Shown piece by piece: positions 45,908 through 55,270 of a stretch of 64,000 bases of DNA. Below the pieces are notes generated by a model. The model did not search any database. It saw only the letters and a program-made list of their open reading frames with translations, and was not told where the DNA came from. A program made the translations under genes and the position numbers. Every line of letters starts with the position of its first letter. Position 1 is the stretch's first letter. The DNA lies in NCBI GenBank assembly GCA_016704565.1, contig JADIZV010000001.1, forward strand, positions 992,001 to 1,056,000, given 5' to 3'. Source of the DNA: Candidatus Phosphoribacter baldrii (GTDB taxonomy: Bacteria > Actinomycetota > Actinomycetes > Actinomycetales > Dermatophilaceae).

Positions 45908-46391
45908 GATGCAGCGCCCGGAGGGCTTCGACGACGTGCTTTCGCCAGTGACTCGTCATGTCGAATCGGAACTGCCAGGAAACGTCCTGCCACAGGCTCC
46001 CCGAGTCGAGGGCGGTGAGGCAGCCGCGAAGGTCCCGCCAGGTGTCGGCCAGGTCGTCTGCGATGGAGCCAAGGGTCGCCTCACTCGGCTCCGATCCGCC
46101 AGGTTCAACGGTCCAGTAGTTGTCGCTGGCCTCCGTCCAAGCCAGAGTCCGACCATGGACCGCGCTCCACTCCGACTGGGGAACGTCGGGGATCTCCGCG
46201 TCGGTGGGCACCACGACTGGCAAACGGTGCCCGTCCGCGAGCAGGGCCGAGATAAGCGCCAGCGCCTCATCGAGGTCCCAGAGGCCGTCAGATGGCAACT
46301 CCGGCAGTCCCTCAATCCAGGAACAGAACGCCCGTGCCGACTCGACGAACATGTCGAATCGCTCGCGCTCGGACACTTCCATGGCCATCAT
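45900..46391 (-). CDS. DUF5063-like hypothetical protein, 163 aa
   Basis: FVESARAFCSWIEGLPELPSDG and the following LDEALALISALLADGH resemble the DUF5063 family, small helical proteins of unknown function often in accessory regions. Its tail overlaps the next gene by 8 bases, suggesting cotranscription. Likely an immunity or partner protein, but this is inference. Confidence 0.6.
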   Translation of the reverse strand: MMAMEVSERERFDMFVESARAFCSWIEGLPELPSDGLWDLDEALALISALLADGHRLPVVVPTDAEIPDVPQSEWSAVHGRTLAWTEASDNYWTVEPGGSEPSEATLGSIADDLADTWRDLRGCLTALDSGSLWQDVSWQFRFDMTSHWRKHVVEALRALHHA

Positions 46392-46433
46392 CCTGGCGGC
46401 GCCGCCGGTTCGGCGCCACTGACTTGCGTGATC

Positions 46434-46719
46434 CTCGAGCCTTGTGCGCGTGATCTATCAATCGACCGAGATGACGGCGAGGTGTTCGGACGTCGCGCCC
46501 GGCACTGCGCTCATGGGGACCGACCGGTCCAGGGTGACGAACTGCCCGCCATGGTGGACAGGAAGCGCGAGCAGGTAGGCGTCGGTGATCTGGCGGTGTC
46601 CGATGAGGGCATCTGACTCGACGACGGACGGGTCGGTCATCACTATGTCGCACGGCCAGAACTCGTGGTCTCCGGCCTTGATTGATGTCCTCAGCAGGTC
46701 GACGGCCGTTGCGACGGAC
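46434..46719. repeat. 286-bp direct repeat, copy B (inside the intact vapC)
   Basis: Matches 43821-44106 with six differences at constant offset 2613. Copy B is within the intact toxin gene, so it is probably the source. Confidence 0.92.
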
Positions 46720-46898
46720 ACCGACCCGGGGTATGCGGGCTGGCTGAAGTTGCGCACGAACCCGTTCTGGGTGATGGCGCACGACGCCCAGCCGTCGGCG
46801 AGTGAGGTGGCGGCCCAGGCGTGGACCGTCGGATGATCGACATGTGCCTCGTCGACGAGCGCAAGGAGGACGTTGACGTCGAGCATCGCCCGGGTCAC
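46458..46898 (-). CDS. PIN-domain toxin (VapC family), intact copy
   Basis: 146 residues. AMLDVNVLLALVDEAHVDHP holds the first Asp, HRQITDAYLLALPVHHGGQFVTLD later acidic residues, and SEHLAVISVD ends the fold. It is the intact parent of the truncated copy at 43845. ATG 46898 overlaps the antitoxin stop by 4 bases. Confidence 0.87.
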   Translation of the reverse strand: MTRAMLDVNVLLALVDEAHVDHPTVHAWAATSLADGWASCAITQNGFVRNFSQPAYPGSVSVATAVDLLRTSIKAGDHEFWPCDIVMTDPSVVESDALIGHRQITDAYLLALPVHHGGQFVTLDRSVPMSAVPGATSEHLAVISVD

Positions 46899-47125
46899 GA
46901 ACCGTCCTCGTCCCTCAACCGCTCGACTAGTGAGTTGGTCACCGGGCGGCCTCGGGACGCGAGGACGGTGAATCCGTTCCTTGAGGTATGCCGTCCGCTC
47001 ACCTTCGCGGTCAGTGCAGCGCGTGCAAGATCGGAGAGGACCTCACCCGCGGTTCGATCCTCACGACGTGCGCGTTCCTTCACTGCCTCCAGGACGTCAT
47101 CATCGATCGACAAGGTGGTGCGCAT
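46895..47125 (-). CDS. VapB-type antitoxin
   Basis: 76 residues. RTTLSIDDDVLEAVKERARRE is a ribbon-helix-helix-like N-terminus; GFTVLASRGRPVTNSLVERL forms the C-terminal toxin-binding part. Start ATG 47125. It is coupled to the downstream toxin. Confidence 0.83.
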   Translation of the reverse strand: MRTTLSIDDDVLEAVKERARREDRTAGEVLSDLARAALTAKVSGRHTSRNGFTVLASRGRPVTNSLVERLRDEDGS

Positions 47126-47149
47126 GCATCTGATGCTAGGGCCGCCGAT

Positions 47150-47926
47150 TCAGCGACGCTTGGAAGGGCCCTCCTGGGCATCATCGACCCCTAGTCCGAA
47201 CAGACTCCCCCGTGAGAGTGGCCGTTCGCAGGCGGGACACTGGCCATCTCCGAGGAGTGCCAAGAGTCGGTGTGTGACGGTGCCTCGGGAGTGCCTCCCG
47301 GCCATCACTAACATTCCCTGCGCGTAGCCCTCGATCGTGTCGGCTTTGGCGAGAACGAGCTCCGGACCGTCTGGCGGTTCGACCCAGGATAAGCACACTC
47401 GCGCCGGGATGGTGTCCAGGAAGACGCAGAGGTCTTCCCCGCATTCTGGGCATCCGCCGGGCACTGTACCGTCGGCAAGGAAGGTGAGGACCTGGTGCCA
47501 AATCCGTTCCCCGCGCAATCCGGCGACGACCGAGAGCGCGTAGCAGAAGTCGGCGTCGTCAGCCGCGGCCGCGGCATACGCCTCAGCTGCGGGCAAGCAC
47601 GAGGCGAGCGCGTCGGCATACCGTTCGCGAGTGTCGGGTGTGCCGCTCACGTCGGTAGACCCAGCGATGGCGGCAAGCAAGTTGAGCGCTTGGGAGTGCG
47701 GCGTGGGCGGCGTCAAACGGGCCATCTCTCCCAGAGCCGGGATCGCCAGAAAACTAGCCTGGTAGACGGTGCCTTGGTGACAGAGCCTGCTCCACAGATC
47801 GTTCCAGACTCCCGCGTCGCTGGGGAGGCCGGCTGCTTGGGCGAGCAGACCCGGAACGGCCTCCGCGGAGCCGTACGCATCCTGAACATCCGTCCAGTCG
47901 ATTGTGTCGTTCACCTGCTCGTCCAC
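47150..47926 (-). CDS. Hypothetical protein with two Cys pairs, 258 aa
   Basis: Not recognised. WNDLWSRLCHQGTVYQASFL and GEMARLTPPTPHSQALNLLAA suggest an alpha-helical HEAT-like fold. Two cysteine knuckles, CPECGEDLC and CPACERPLS, could bind zinc. Similar proteins sit near toxin and immunity loci in actinobacteria as I recall them, so an immunity role is possible. GTG 47926 is the likely start; upstream frame is non-coding-like. Confidence 0.55.
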   Translation of the reverse strand: MDEQVNDTIDWTDVQDAYGSAEAVPGLLAQAAGLPSDAGVWNDLWSRLCHQGTVYQASFLAIPALGEMARLTPPTPHSQALNLLAAIAGSTDVSGTPDTRERYADALASCLPAAEAYAAAAADDADFCYALSVVAGLRGERIWHQVLTFLADGTVPGGCPECGEDLCVFLDTIPARVCLSWVEPPDGPELVLAKADTIEGYAQGMLVMAGRHSRGTVTHRLLALLGDGQCPACERPLSRGSLFGLGVDDAQEGPSKRR

Positions 47927-48424
47927 ACCGACATCATCTCGCCGCTCGCGCCAAGTGATAGAACGACTCTTCGCCGGGCCGCCAGCACATCCACTCGCCT
48001 GGCTCGCCCAGTTCTGGGGTCCCGCGAATCTGGAGCAGCGCGATCTCGGCGTGAACCTCGCCCAGTGCGGGGTTGATGCGGAATTTCCCTCGTCGCGACA
48101 GCCGTGTTCGGCGACGCCCGGGGGTTGCGCCCTTGGCCGGGGGTTCCGCGCGCGTTCGGCGGATACTTCCACCGGTATGCCGGGCAAGCGTCGGTCGACG
48201 CGACTCCTCCGGTATGCCGGGTAAGTGCCGGTCGGGCGCTCATCTCCCCGGCTCGCACATGTAGGTTCCGGCGCTTCCTGGCCGAGCGGCACGCCTCTGA
48301 CCTGCGTCGGGACAAGAAGCCGAGACACCGCCCGTCTCTCTATCTTGTCCATTTCCCCATAGTCCGTTCCTTTTGCCTTCCTCGGTTAGTGGCCGACTGC
48401 AAGACTCCCTTTGTGGCTAGCGAC
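47927..48424. other. 498-base gap with no confident gene
   Basis: The gap between the hypothetical genes at 47150 and 48425 contains a short plus-strand stretch (about 47955-48100) reading VIERLFAGPPAHPLAWLAQF and more in one frame, which may be a decayed gene, and two direct copies of CCGGTATGCCGGG (48175 and 48210). Its composition near 48330-48400 is AT-richer than the window average. Confidence 0.5.
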
Positions 48425-49006
48425 ATGGACGGAGCCTTCCCCCGGCTGGTGCAGCCTCGGCCCGTGGCCGCGAGGCTTCTTCTGACTCAGGGTTCGCGGT
48501 CCGGCCATCACCGCCTGATTCAGGACAGCTACCACAGTCGGTGGGGTGACATCACGGTCTCGGGCGAGAGGCTGACGATCCCCTACCGCCACTACGACCA
48601 GGCCGAAAGCTCTGCCATCGCAGACGACCCCGTGCTCGCGGCGTGGATGACGCGCTGCCACGACGGTCGGGTGCGCGAGGAGGCACTCCGGGCTCTCTTG
48701 GCTCACCGCCACGAAGGGTGGCACCCACCGTTCGTGATCCAGTTGCTCGGTGAGTACGTCATCGAGATCTGCGAGCTCATCGCGGAGTACATGAGGGACG
48801 TCCTACCGCGTGACCCGTTGGCTGTCTTGTCGTACCGATCGTTCTGGCTGGCCAACCCGAGCTTCGTCGGTCTCACTCGGGCGCGAGTCGCGAGCTATTG
48901 GGCTGCGTACCACTGGCGCTCGTCAACGAAACTCGGCTACCCGGGCAGGGCTGCACTCGACAGCTTGGGCACGCTCGTTGGGGAGGAGTTGCCCCATGAC
49001 AACTGA
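48425..49006 (+). CDS. Hypothetical protein, 193 aa
   Basis: Not recognised. The frame opens further upstream, but ATG 48425 (DGAFPRLVQPRPVAARLL) is the first reasonable start. It has a helical central part (EGWHPPFVIQLLGEYVIEICELIAEYM) and a basic Trp/Tyr-rich tail (VASYWAAYHWRSSTKLGYPG). Its 3' end overlaps the antisense third gene of the VapBC45-like operon. Possibly accessory. Confidence 0.5.
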   Translation: MDGAFPRLVQPRPVAARLLLTQGSRSGHHRLIQDSYHSRWGDITVSGERLTIPYRHYDQAESSAIADDPVLAAWMTRCHDGRVREEALRALLAHRHEGWHPPFVIQLLGEYVIEICELIAEYMRDVLPRDPLAVLSYRSFWLANPSFVGLTRARVASYWAAYHWRSSTKLGYPGRAALDSLGTLVGEELPHDN

Positions 49007-49332
49007 CTGGAAGAGCAACTACCGGGCGGTGATTGCCAGCGACGTGAGTTCACGGGACGGTCCGTCCACGGCAGGTCGGTTCTCAGTTGGACACGCAACA
49101 CTGAGCGAACGTGGGCCGCCTCGTCGGCTCTACGGCTGGGATGAGTGAGCGCCGGCGTGAGGATGTGACGCCCCTCGTCCGAGATCACACCCGCCATCCA
49201 GGCAGGGTCCAGATTCTGGCTGAAGCCATGAGCGCGGCTGATCTGCTCGAGGCGCAGCAACTGTCGCGTGGAGACGACTCTCGGGGGGAGCCGTCGCACG
49301 ACGTCGTCCGCCGCTGGGTTGTACGCGGTCAT
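48937..49332 (-). CDS. Third gene of the VapBC45-like operon, unknown
   Basis: 131 residues. TAYNPAADDVVRRLPPRVVS, RQLLRLEQISRAHGFSQNLD and AWMAGVISDEGRHILTPA are seen; I do not recognise a family. ATG 49332 overlaps the stop of the PIN-like toxin gene by 4 bases, so it belongs to that operon. The last about 40 residues run antisense to the plus-strand gene ending at 49006 and may not be conserved. A role as chaperone, extra antitoxin or unrelated protein is open. Confidence 0.5.
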   Translation of the reverse strand: MTAYNPAADDVVRRLPPRVVSTRQLLRLEQISRAHGFSQNLDPAWMAGVISDEGRHILTPALTHPSRRADEAAHVRSVLRVQLRTDLPWTDRPVNSRRWQSPPGSCSSSQLSWGNSSPTSVPKLSSAALPG

Positions 49333-49757
49333 GCGAGGTCCTTCCGAACTCCCTGCAGCCGGAGTCGCCAGAAACAGGGGTCGGGTCGCCGCAGGCGTCG
49401 GCGGATCGAGAGCAGGTGCCGGCCTAGGACGAGGCCCTTGAGGGTCTTGCTGGCGTTCGGGTCGTCGAGCGAGAAGACCCGAACATGTTTCTCGATGATG
49501 CAGGCGCGTTCTTGTGGGACCTGCCACATCCGAGGGTTCTGGGTTAGGACACCCCAGCCGCGCCGTCCGGCTTCGGTCAGGAAGCTGATGTCTTCCAGCG
49601 CTTGGGCTGTGATGTCGCCGTAGTGATCTCGCAGCGGTATGCCGTGCAGGCCGTCCATCTTGCAGATCTCGTAGGCCACCTCAGGCGCAAGGCAGCGGTC
49701 GACAAGGAGGATGTGGTCGCCTTTACGCGGCCGTGGCCGCCCACTCCCGGTGTTCAT
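49329..49757 (-). CDS. PIN-like toxin (VapC45 type)
   Basis: 142 residues. ILLVDRCLAPEVAYEICKMD, DITAQALEDISFLTEAGRRG and WGVLTQNPRMW follow the PIN-like (PF18478-type) pattern of an N-terminal Asp, an internal DxxFL and a TQN segment. The tail is very basic (HLLSIRRRLRRPDPCFWRLR). It is cotranslated with its antitoxin (35-base overlap) and a third gene. Confidence 0.75.
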   Translation of the reverse strand: MNTGSGRPRPRKGDHILLVDRCLAPEVAYEICKMDGLHGIPLRDHYGDITAQALEDISFLTEAGRRGWGVLTQNPRMWQVPQERACIIEKHVRVFSLDDPNASKTLKGLVLGRHLLSIRRRLRRPDPCFWRLRLQGVRKDLA

Positions 49758-50382
49758 CGACTGCGGCCACCTCCTGCAGGGTGAGCCCGTACTGCTGCAT
49801 GACCTCGTCCACAGAGTCGCCGCCCGCCAGGCTCCCGAGGATCGCGAAGACCGGGACCCGGTTGCGGATGTAGGTCATCCGTCCAGCGTTGAAGCGCGGG
49901 TCGATCGCGACGCCCGGGATGCGGACCTCGAACGCGACCGGATAGTCGTCAGCTTCGAATATCAGCGGCTTGAGATGATCCTCGAGGACCTCAACGAAGG
50001 CGTGCTGGCTAGTCTTCACCCGGTAGAGCTCGCTGGGATTCTCCTTGACGTAGGCGTAGGCCCCGTCTGTGACGAGACGTTTGTTGGCCAAGGCGAAGGG
50101 CGCGTCAAACCGCTGGCGGATCCACAGGGCAGCCGCCTCGACTTCAGAAGGCGCGAGCATCTCTCGGAGCGTGCGAAGGGTGTTTGCTTCGACGAGACCG
50201 ACCAGAGGGACAGACGGCCAGCCGCGATGATCCTGCGGGGTGCGCGTGAACATCTGTCGGCGGGAGGAACGCTGACCAGCCCACGCCTTCACCGTGTCGA
50301 GGGGCATGCCGACGAGGTCCGCAACATCTTGGACCGTGCAGATCGGCGTGACAAAGCGGGGCTCTGCGTAGTCGACATCCAT
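49723..50382 (-). CDS. HTH-DUF433 antitoxin (VapB45 type)
   Basis: 219 residues. An N-terminal helix-turn-helix (VQDVADLVGMPLDTVKAWAG) and a C-terminal DUF433 domain (IDPRFNAGRMTYIRNRVPVF then LAGGDSVDEVMQQYGLTLQEV) match the antitoxin arrangement of VapB45-like systems. The middle carries a DUF-type linker. It likely binds DNA upstream and neutralises the PIN-like toxin downstream. Confidence 0.77.
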   Translation of the reverse strand: MDVDYAEPRFVTPICTVQDVADLVGMPLDTVKAWAGQRSSRRQMFTRTPQDHRGWPSVPLVGLVEANTLRTLREMLAPSEVEAAALWIRQRFDAPFALANKRLVTDGAYAYVKENPSELYRVKTSQHAFVEVLEDHLKPLIFEADDYPVAFEVRIPGVAIDPRFNAGRMTYIRNRVPVFAILGSLAGGDSVDEVMQQYGLTLQEVAAVDEHREWAATAA

Positions 50383-50437
50383 GGCGGCCTCCTCGTCTTG
50401 ATCATGCCACCTGACACTGACGCAGGCGCGGTAACGC

Positions 50438-50680
50438 TCACGCCCGTGTCTCGACCGCGATTCCGCTGACCTTGCCGCGACGGGGGTCGAGGTCTGGTGG
50501 CGGCTCGGTCAGGCTGAGCTCATCCCGAAGCCAAGTGGGGACGCGACGATCCTGGTAGCCGGTTGGGTCGGCGACGGCCCAGTCGAGGTCCCACTTCTCG
50601 ACGAACGGCCACTGGTGCCCTTCCAGTGACAAGAAACCCGGAAGGTGACAAGTTGCGCCGAAACCTACAACGGATTCCAC
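50438..50680 (-). CDS. Possible small gene or gene remnant, 80 aa
   Basis: FLSLEGHQWPFVEKWDLDWA and the following VADPTGYQDRRVPTWLRDELS have a protein-like composition unlike the flanking shadow frame. The start at GTG 50680 is uncertain and no ribosome site is obvious. It may be the 3' end of a gene whose 5' part was lost. Low confidence. Confidence 0.35.
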   Translation of the reverse strand: MESVVGFGATCHLPGFLSLEGHQWPFVEKWDLDWAVADPTGYQDRRVPTWLRDELSLTEPPPDLDPRRGKVSGIAVETRA

Positions 50681-50724
50681 CGGGCCATGGTGCAGTCCCG
50701 GGGAACAAGGGCGGCATACAGAGA

Positions 50725-50745
50725 GTTGAGTGGACAAGACGCAAG
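50725..50745. promoter_or_regulatory. HAIR-like HspR operator 1
   Basis: GTTGAGT, a 7-base gap, then ACGCAAG matches the HAIR consensus CTTGAGT-N7-ACTCAAG with two mismatches. It lies upstream of dnaK with a second site at 50789. Confidence 0.7.
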
Positions 50746-50761
50746 TTTGCCGAGCGCGGGC

Positions 50762-50767
50762 TTGACA
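50762..50767 (+). promoter_or_regulatory. Candidate -35 element of the dnaK promoter
   Basis: TTGACA at 50762-50767 is a good -35 match between the two HAIR-like sites. The -10 is weak and would overlap the second HAIR site, as expected if HspR represses by occlusion. Confidence 0.4.
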
Positions 50768-50788
50768 ACCTGACCCCCTGCGGAGCAA

Positions 50789-50809
50789 CCTGAGCGTCGG
50801 AGACTCAAC
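50789..50809. promoter_or_regulatory. HAIR-like HspR operator 2
   Basis: CCTGAGC, GTCGGAG, ACTCAAC is close to the HAIR consensus CTTGAGT-N7-ACTCAAG (three mismatches). Two sites 64 bases apart fit cooperative HspR binding. Confidence 0.7.
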
Positions 50810-50812
50810 CAC

Positions 50813-50837
50813 GCGGCATACCCCGCCGGTATGCCGC
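50813..50837 (+). promoter_or_regulatory. Inverted-motif hairpin in the dnaK leader
   Basis: GCGGCATACC (50813-50822) and GGTATGCCGC (50828-50837) form a perfect 10-bp stem with loop CCGCC in the 5' untranslated region of dnaK, 23 bases before the start. It could stop or slow transcription or translation. Confidence 0.55.
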
Positions 50838-50860
50838 CCACCACAGCAGGAGACACACTC

Positions 50861-52743
<1,883 letters not shown>

Positions 52744-52747
<4 letters not shown>

Positions 52748-53580
52748 CCCACTCTCACGATCACGACTCGGACGGGCGGGGCCAGCACGGCCCCGCCCAT
52801 CCGGGCGATCGCAGCTCGTCCGAGCCGGGCGGCTTCGACGAATACGACCACCCGGCGTATGCCGCGTCGGCCGCCGAAGCCGCTGCCGACTCGGAGGCGG
52901 GCGCCCAGGGCTCCGACTCGGAGGCGGACGGCGGTGGCGCCGACGCCGGGGGAGCGGACGACTTCAACACCGAAGCGGTCAACGACGAACCGGCCACTGC
53001 GACATCGCATTCCGCGTCATGGGCAGCGGCGCCGACCGCCGCAGAAGCACCTGCGGGCGGACGGTGGGCGGGCGGCATACCGGTCGTGTCGGACGGGACC
53101 GCCGCGGAAGGTGACGCTGCCGAGTCGCCGCTGGTCGCCCCGTTGACCGGCGATGCAGCCCTCGCGGCCGAGCGCCTGGAAGACCTGCGCCGGTTGCAGG
53201 CCGAATACGTCAACTACAAGAAGCGGGTCGACCGCGACCGTTCGGTGGCGCGCGATCAAGGCATCAGTCACGTGCTGGAGTCGATGCTTCCAGTGCTCGA
53301 CGAGATCCATCTCGCGCGCGAGCATGGGGACCTTGAGTCGGGTCCGGCGGCGACGATCATCGACAAGCTCGAGGCGGTGCTTGCCAAACTCGGGATCGAG
53401 CGGTTCGGGGCGGCGGGGGACGAGTTCGACCCCAACCACCACGAGGCGCTCATGCGGATGGAGTCCGACCTGCCCGAGGGCACGACGGCGACGACGGTCG
53501 TCCAGGTGCTCCAACCCGGCTATCGGATGGGCGAGCGGATCGTCCGCGCCGCCCGGGTGGCCGTCGCGGATCCCCAATAA
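52744..53580 (+). CDS. grpE: Nucleotide exchange factor GrpE
   Basis: 278 residues. The GrpE core is at the C-terminus ([56 protein letters not shown]). The acidic N-terminal 120 residues are disordered and contain a motif-derived segment ([11 protein letters not shown]). It releases ADP from DnaK. GTG 52744 overlaps the dnaK stop by 4 bases. Confidence 0.93.
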
Positions 53581-53616
53581 CAGCAACAGGTTTCACCGGA
53601 AGGAGGGTGCGTCGGA

Positions 53617-54669
53617 ATGGCGAGTCAGGATTGGCTGTCGAAAGACTTCTACGCGGTGCTCGGCGTGCCCAAAGACGCCGACGAGGCGACCATCAAGAAG
53701 GCCTACCGCAAGCTGGCCCGCAAGTTGCACCCCGACCAGAACGCGGGTGATCACAAGGCGGAGGAGCGCTTCAAGGAGATCGGCGAGGCGTATGCCGTCC
53801 TGTCCGATCCCGAGGAACGTCGCCAGTACGACCAGATCCGGGCGATGACGACCGGCGGCGCCCGGTTCACCGCCGGGCCTGGCGGCGCCGGTGGCGGGTT
53901 CGAGGACATCTTCTCGGGGATGTTCGGCGGTGCGAACGGGCCAAACGTGCGGTTCAGCACGGGTGGTCGGGGACCGGGCGGCGCCGGTGGTGCCGGTGGT
54001 GCCGGACCTGACCTGCAGGACCTGCTCGGCGGGCTCTTCGGCGGCGCTGGCGGGCCGGCCGGGGCGGGCGGTTTCGGGGCCGACCCCTATGGCGGCTTCG
54101 GGGCGCCGCGTGGCCCTCGTCGCGGGGCCGACGTGTCAGCGCGCACGACCATCGACTTCCGCCAGGCCGTCCAGGGCGACACCGTCACCCTGACCAGCGG
54201 CGACGGTGGCCGGGTGACCACGCGAATCCCGGCTGGTGTCAAGGACGGTCAGAAAATCCGGCTGCGCGGCAAGGGCCAATCGGGCGGTCCCGGCGGTGAG
54301 CCCGGTGACCTCATCCTCACGGTTGCGGTGTCGCCGCACCCGGTCTTCGGGCGCGACGGCACCAACCTCACGGTCGACCTCCCGGTCACCTTCGTCGAGG
54401 CCGCGCTCGGGGCCACCGTTTCGGTGCCGACCCTGTCCGGTGAGGCGGTTCGCGTCAAGATCGCTCCTGGCACTCCGAGTGGTCGAGTGCTGCGGATCAA
54501 GGGTCGCGGGGTCAAGCACGCGTCGGGTGACGGCGACCTGTTGGCCAAGGTCCAGATTGTCGTCCCGCAACGCCTCACCGACGAGGCCCGCGAGGCCCTC
54601 GAGCGCCTGGCGGCCCAGGAGGACGGCGTCGACCCGCGGGCCGAGTTGTTCGCCAAGGCCAGCCAGTGA
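53617..54669 (+). CDS. dnaJ: DnaJ-like co-chaperone without zinc finger
   Basis: 350 residues. The J domain has the HPD motif (H38-P39-D40) followed by a Gly/Phe-rich region ([13 protein letters not shown]) and a C-terminal substrate domain ([18 protein letters not shown]). The four CxxCxGxG repeats of classical DnaJ are absent, so it is CbpA/type-II-like. AAGGAGGG lies about 10 bases upstream. It cooperates with DnaK. Confidence 0.92.
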   Translation: MASQDWLSKDFYAVLGVPKDADEATIKKAYRKLARKLHPDQNAGDHKAEERFKEIGEAYAVLSDPEERRQYDQIRAMTTGGARFTAGPGGAGGGFEDIFSGMFGGANGPNVRFSTGGRGPGGAGGAGGAGPDLQDLLGGLFGGAGGPAGAGGFGADPYGGFGAPRGPRRGADVSARTTIDFRQAVQGDTVTLTSGDGGRVTTRIPAGVKDGQKIRLRGKGQSGGPGGEPGDLILTVAVSPHPVFGRDGTNLTVDLPVTFVEAALGATVSVPTLSGEAVRVKIAPGTPSGRVLRIKGRGVKHASGDGDLLAKVQIVVPQRLTDEAREALERLAAQEDGVDPRAELFAKASQ

Positions 54670-54693
54670 CGGATCGATGAGCCACAGAGGACG

Positions 54694-55173
54694 GTGACCC
54701 CGATGTTCGGTGACGTGCGTGCGGGAGGTGGGCGGACGGCATACCAGCCGTCCGAGGACACCCCCGTCTTCGTCATCTCGGTGGCCGCGCAACTGGCCGG
54801 CATGCACTCGCAGACGCTGCGTCAATACGACCGACTCGGGCTGGTCACCCCGTCCCGAACCCAGGGCGGCGGGCGACGCTACTCGGCTCGTGATGTGGCC
54901 CTGCTTCGCGAGGTGCAGCGACTCTCCCAGGAGGAGGGCATCAGCCTGGCCGGCATCCAACGGATCCTCGCTCTGGAGAACGAAGTTGCCGCCCTGCGCA
55001 GCCAGGTTGGCGAGCTGGTCGCCGCTCTTGACGCGGCGCGTCACGCGGCCGGCCACCGGATCTTCGCGGCTGGTCCGACCGGCGACATCGTCGCGATGCG
55101 GCCCGGGCAACGCCCGTCCCGACCGACAGCCCAGAGCCAGGCTCTGGTCGTCTGGCGACCGCGGCACAGCTGA
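54694..55173 (+). CDS. hspR: MerR-family heat-shock repressor HspR
   Basis: 159 residues. VFVISVAAQLAGMHSQTLRQ, YDRLGLVTPSRTQGGGRRYS is the MerR-type DNA-binding domain; the C-terminal coil is LENEVAALRSQVGELVAALD. HspR represses dnaK by binding HAIR sites, with DnaK as co-repressor. GTG 54694 follows AGAGGA; ATG 54703 is possible. The N-terminal GGRTAY is motif-derived. It ends the operon. Confidence 0.93.
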   Translation: MTPMFGDVRAGGGRTAYQPSEDTPVFVISVAAQLAGMHSQTLRQYDRLGLVTPSRTQGGGRRYSARDVALLREVQRLSQEEGISLAGIQRILALENEVAALRSQVGELVAALDAARHAAGHRIFAAGPTGDIVAMRPGQRPSRPTAQSQALVVWRPRHS

Positions 55174-55270
55174 TCGGTTGACCTCGGCGCCACCCTGATC
55201 GACGAGGGGGTCCGCCCTGTCCTTGTGCGGCTCTGGCGCTGTCCCCCCGTCGACACTTAGGCTTACCTTT

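Noticed and set aside
48995..49148. 51-codon plus-strand frame after the 48425 gene
   Set aside because: No ribosome site or recognisable feature, and it is antisense to the third gene of the VapBC45-like operon; it is possible but unsupported.
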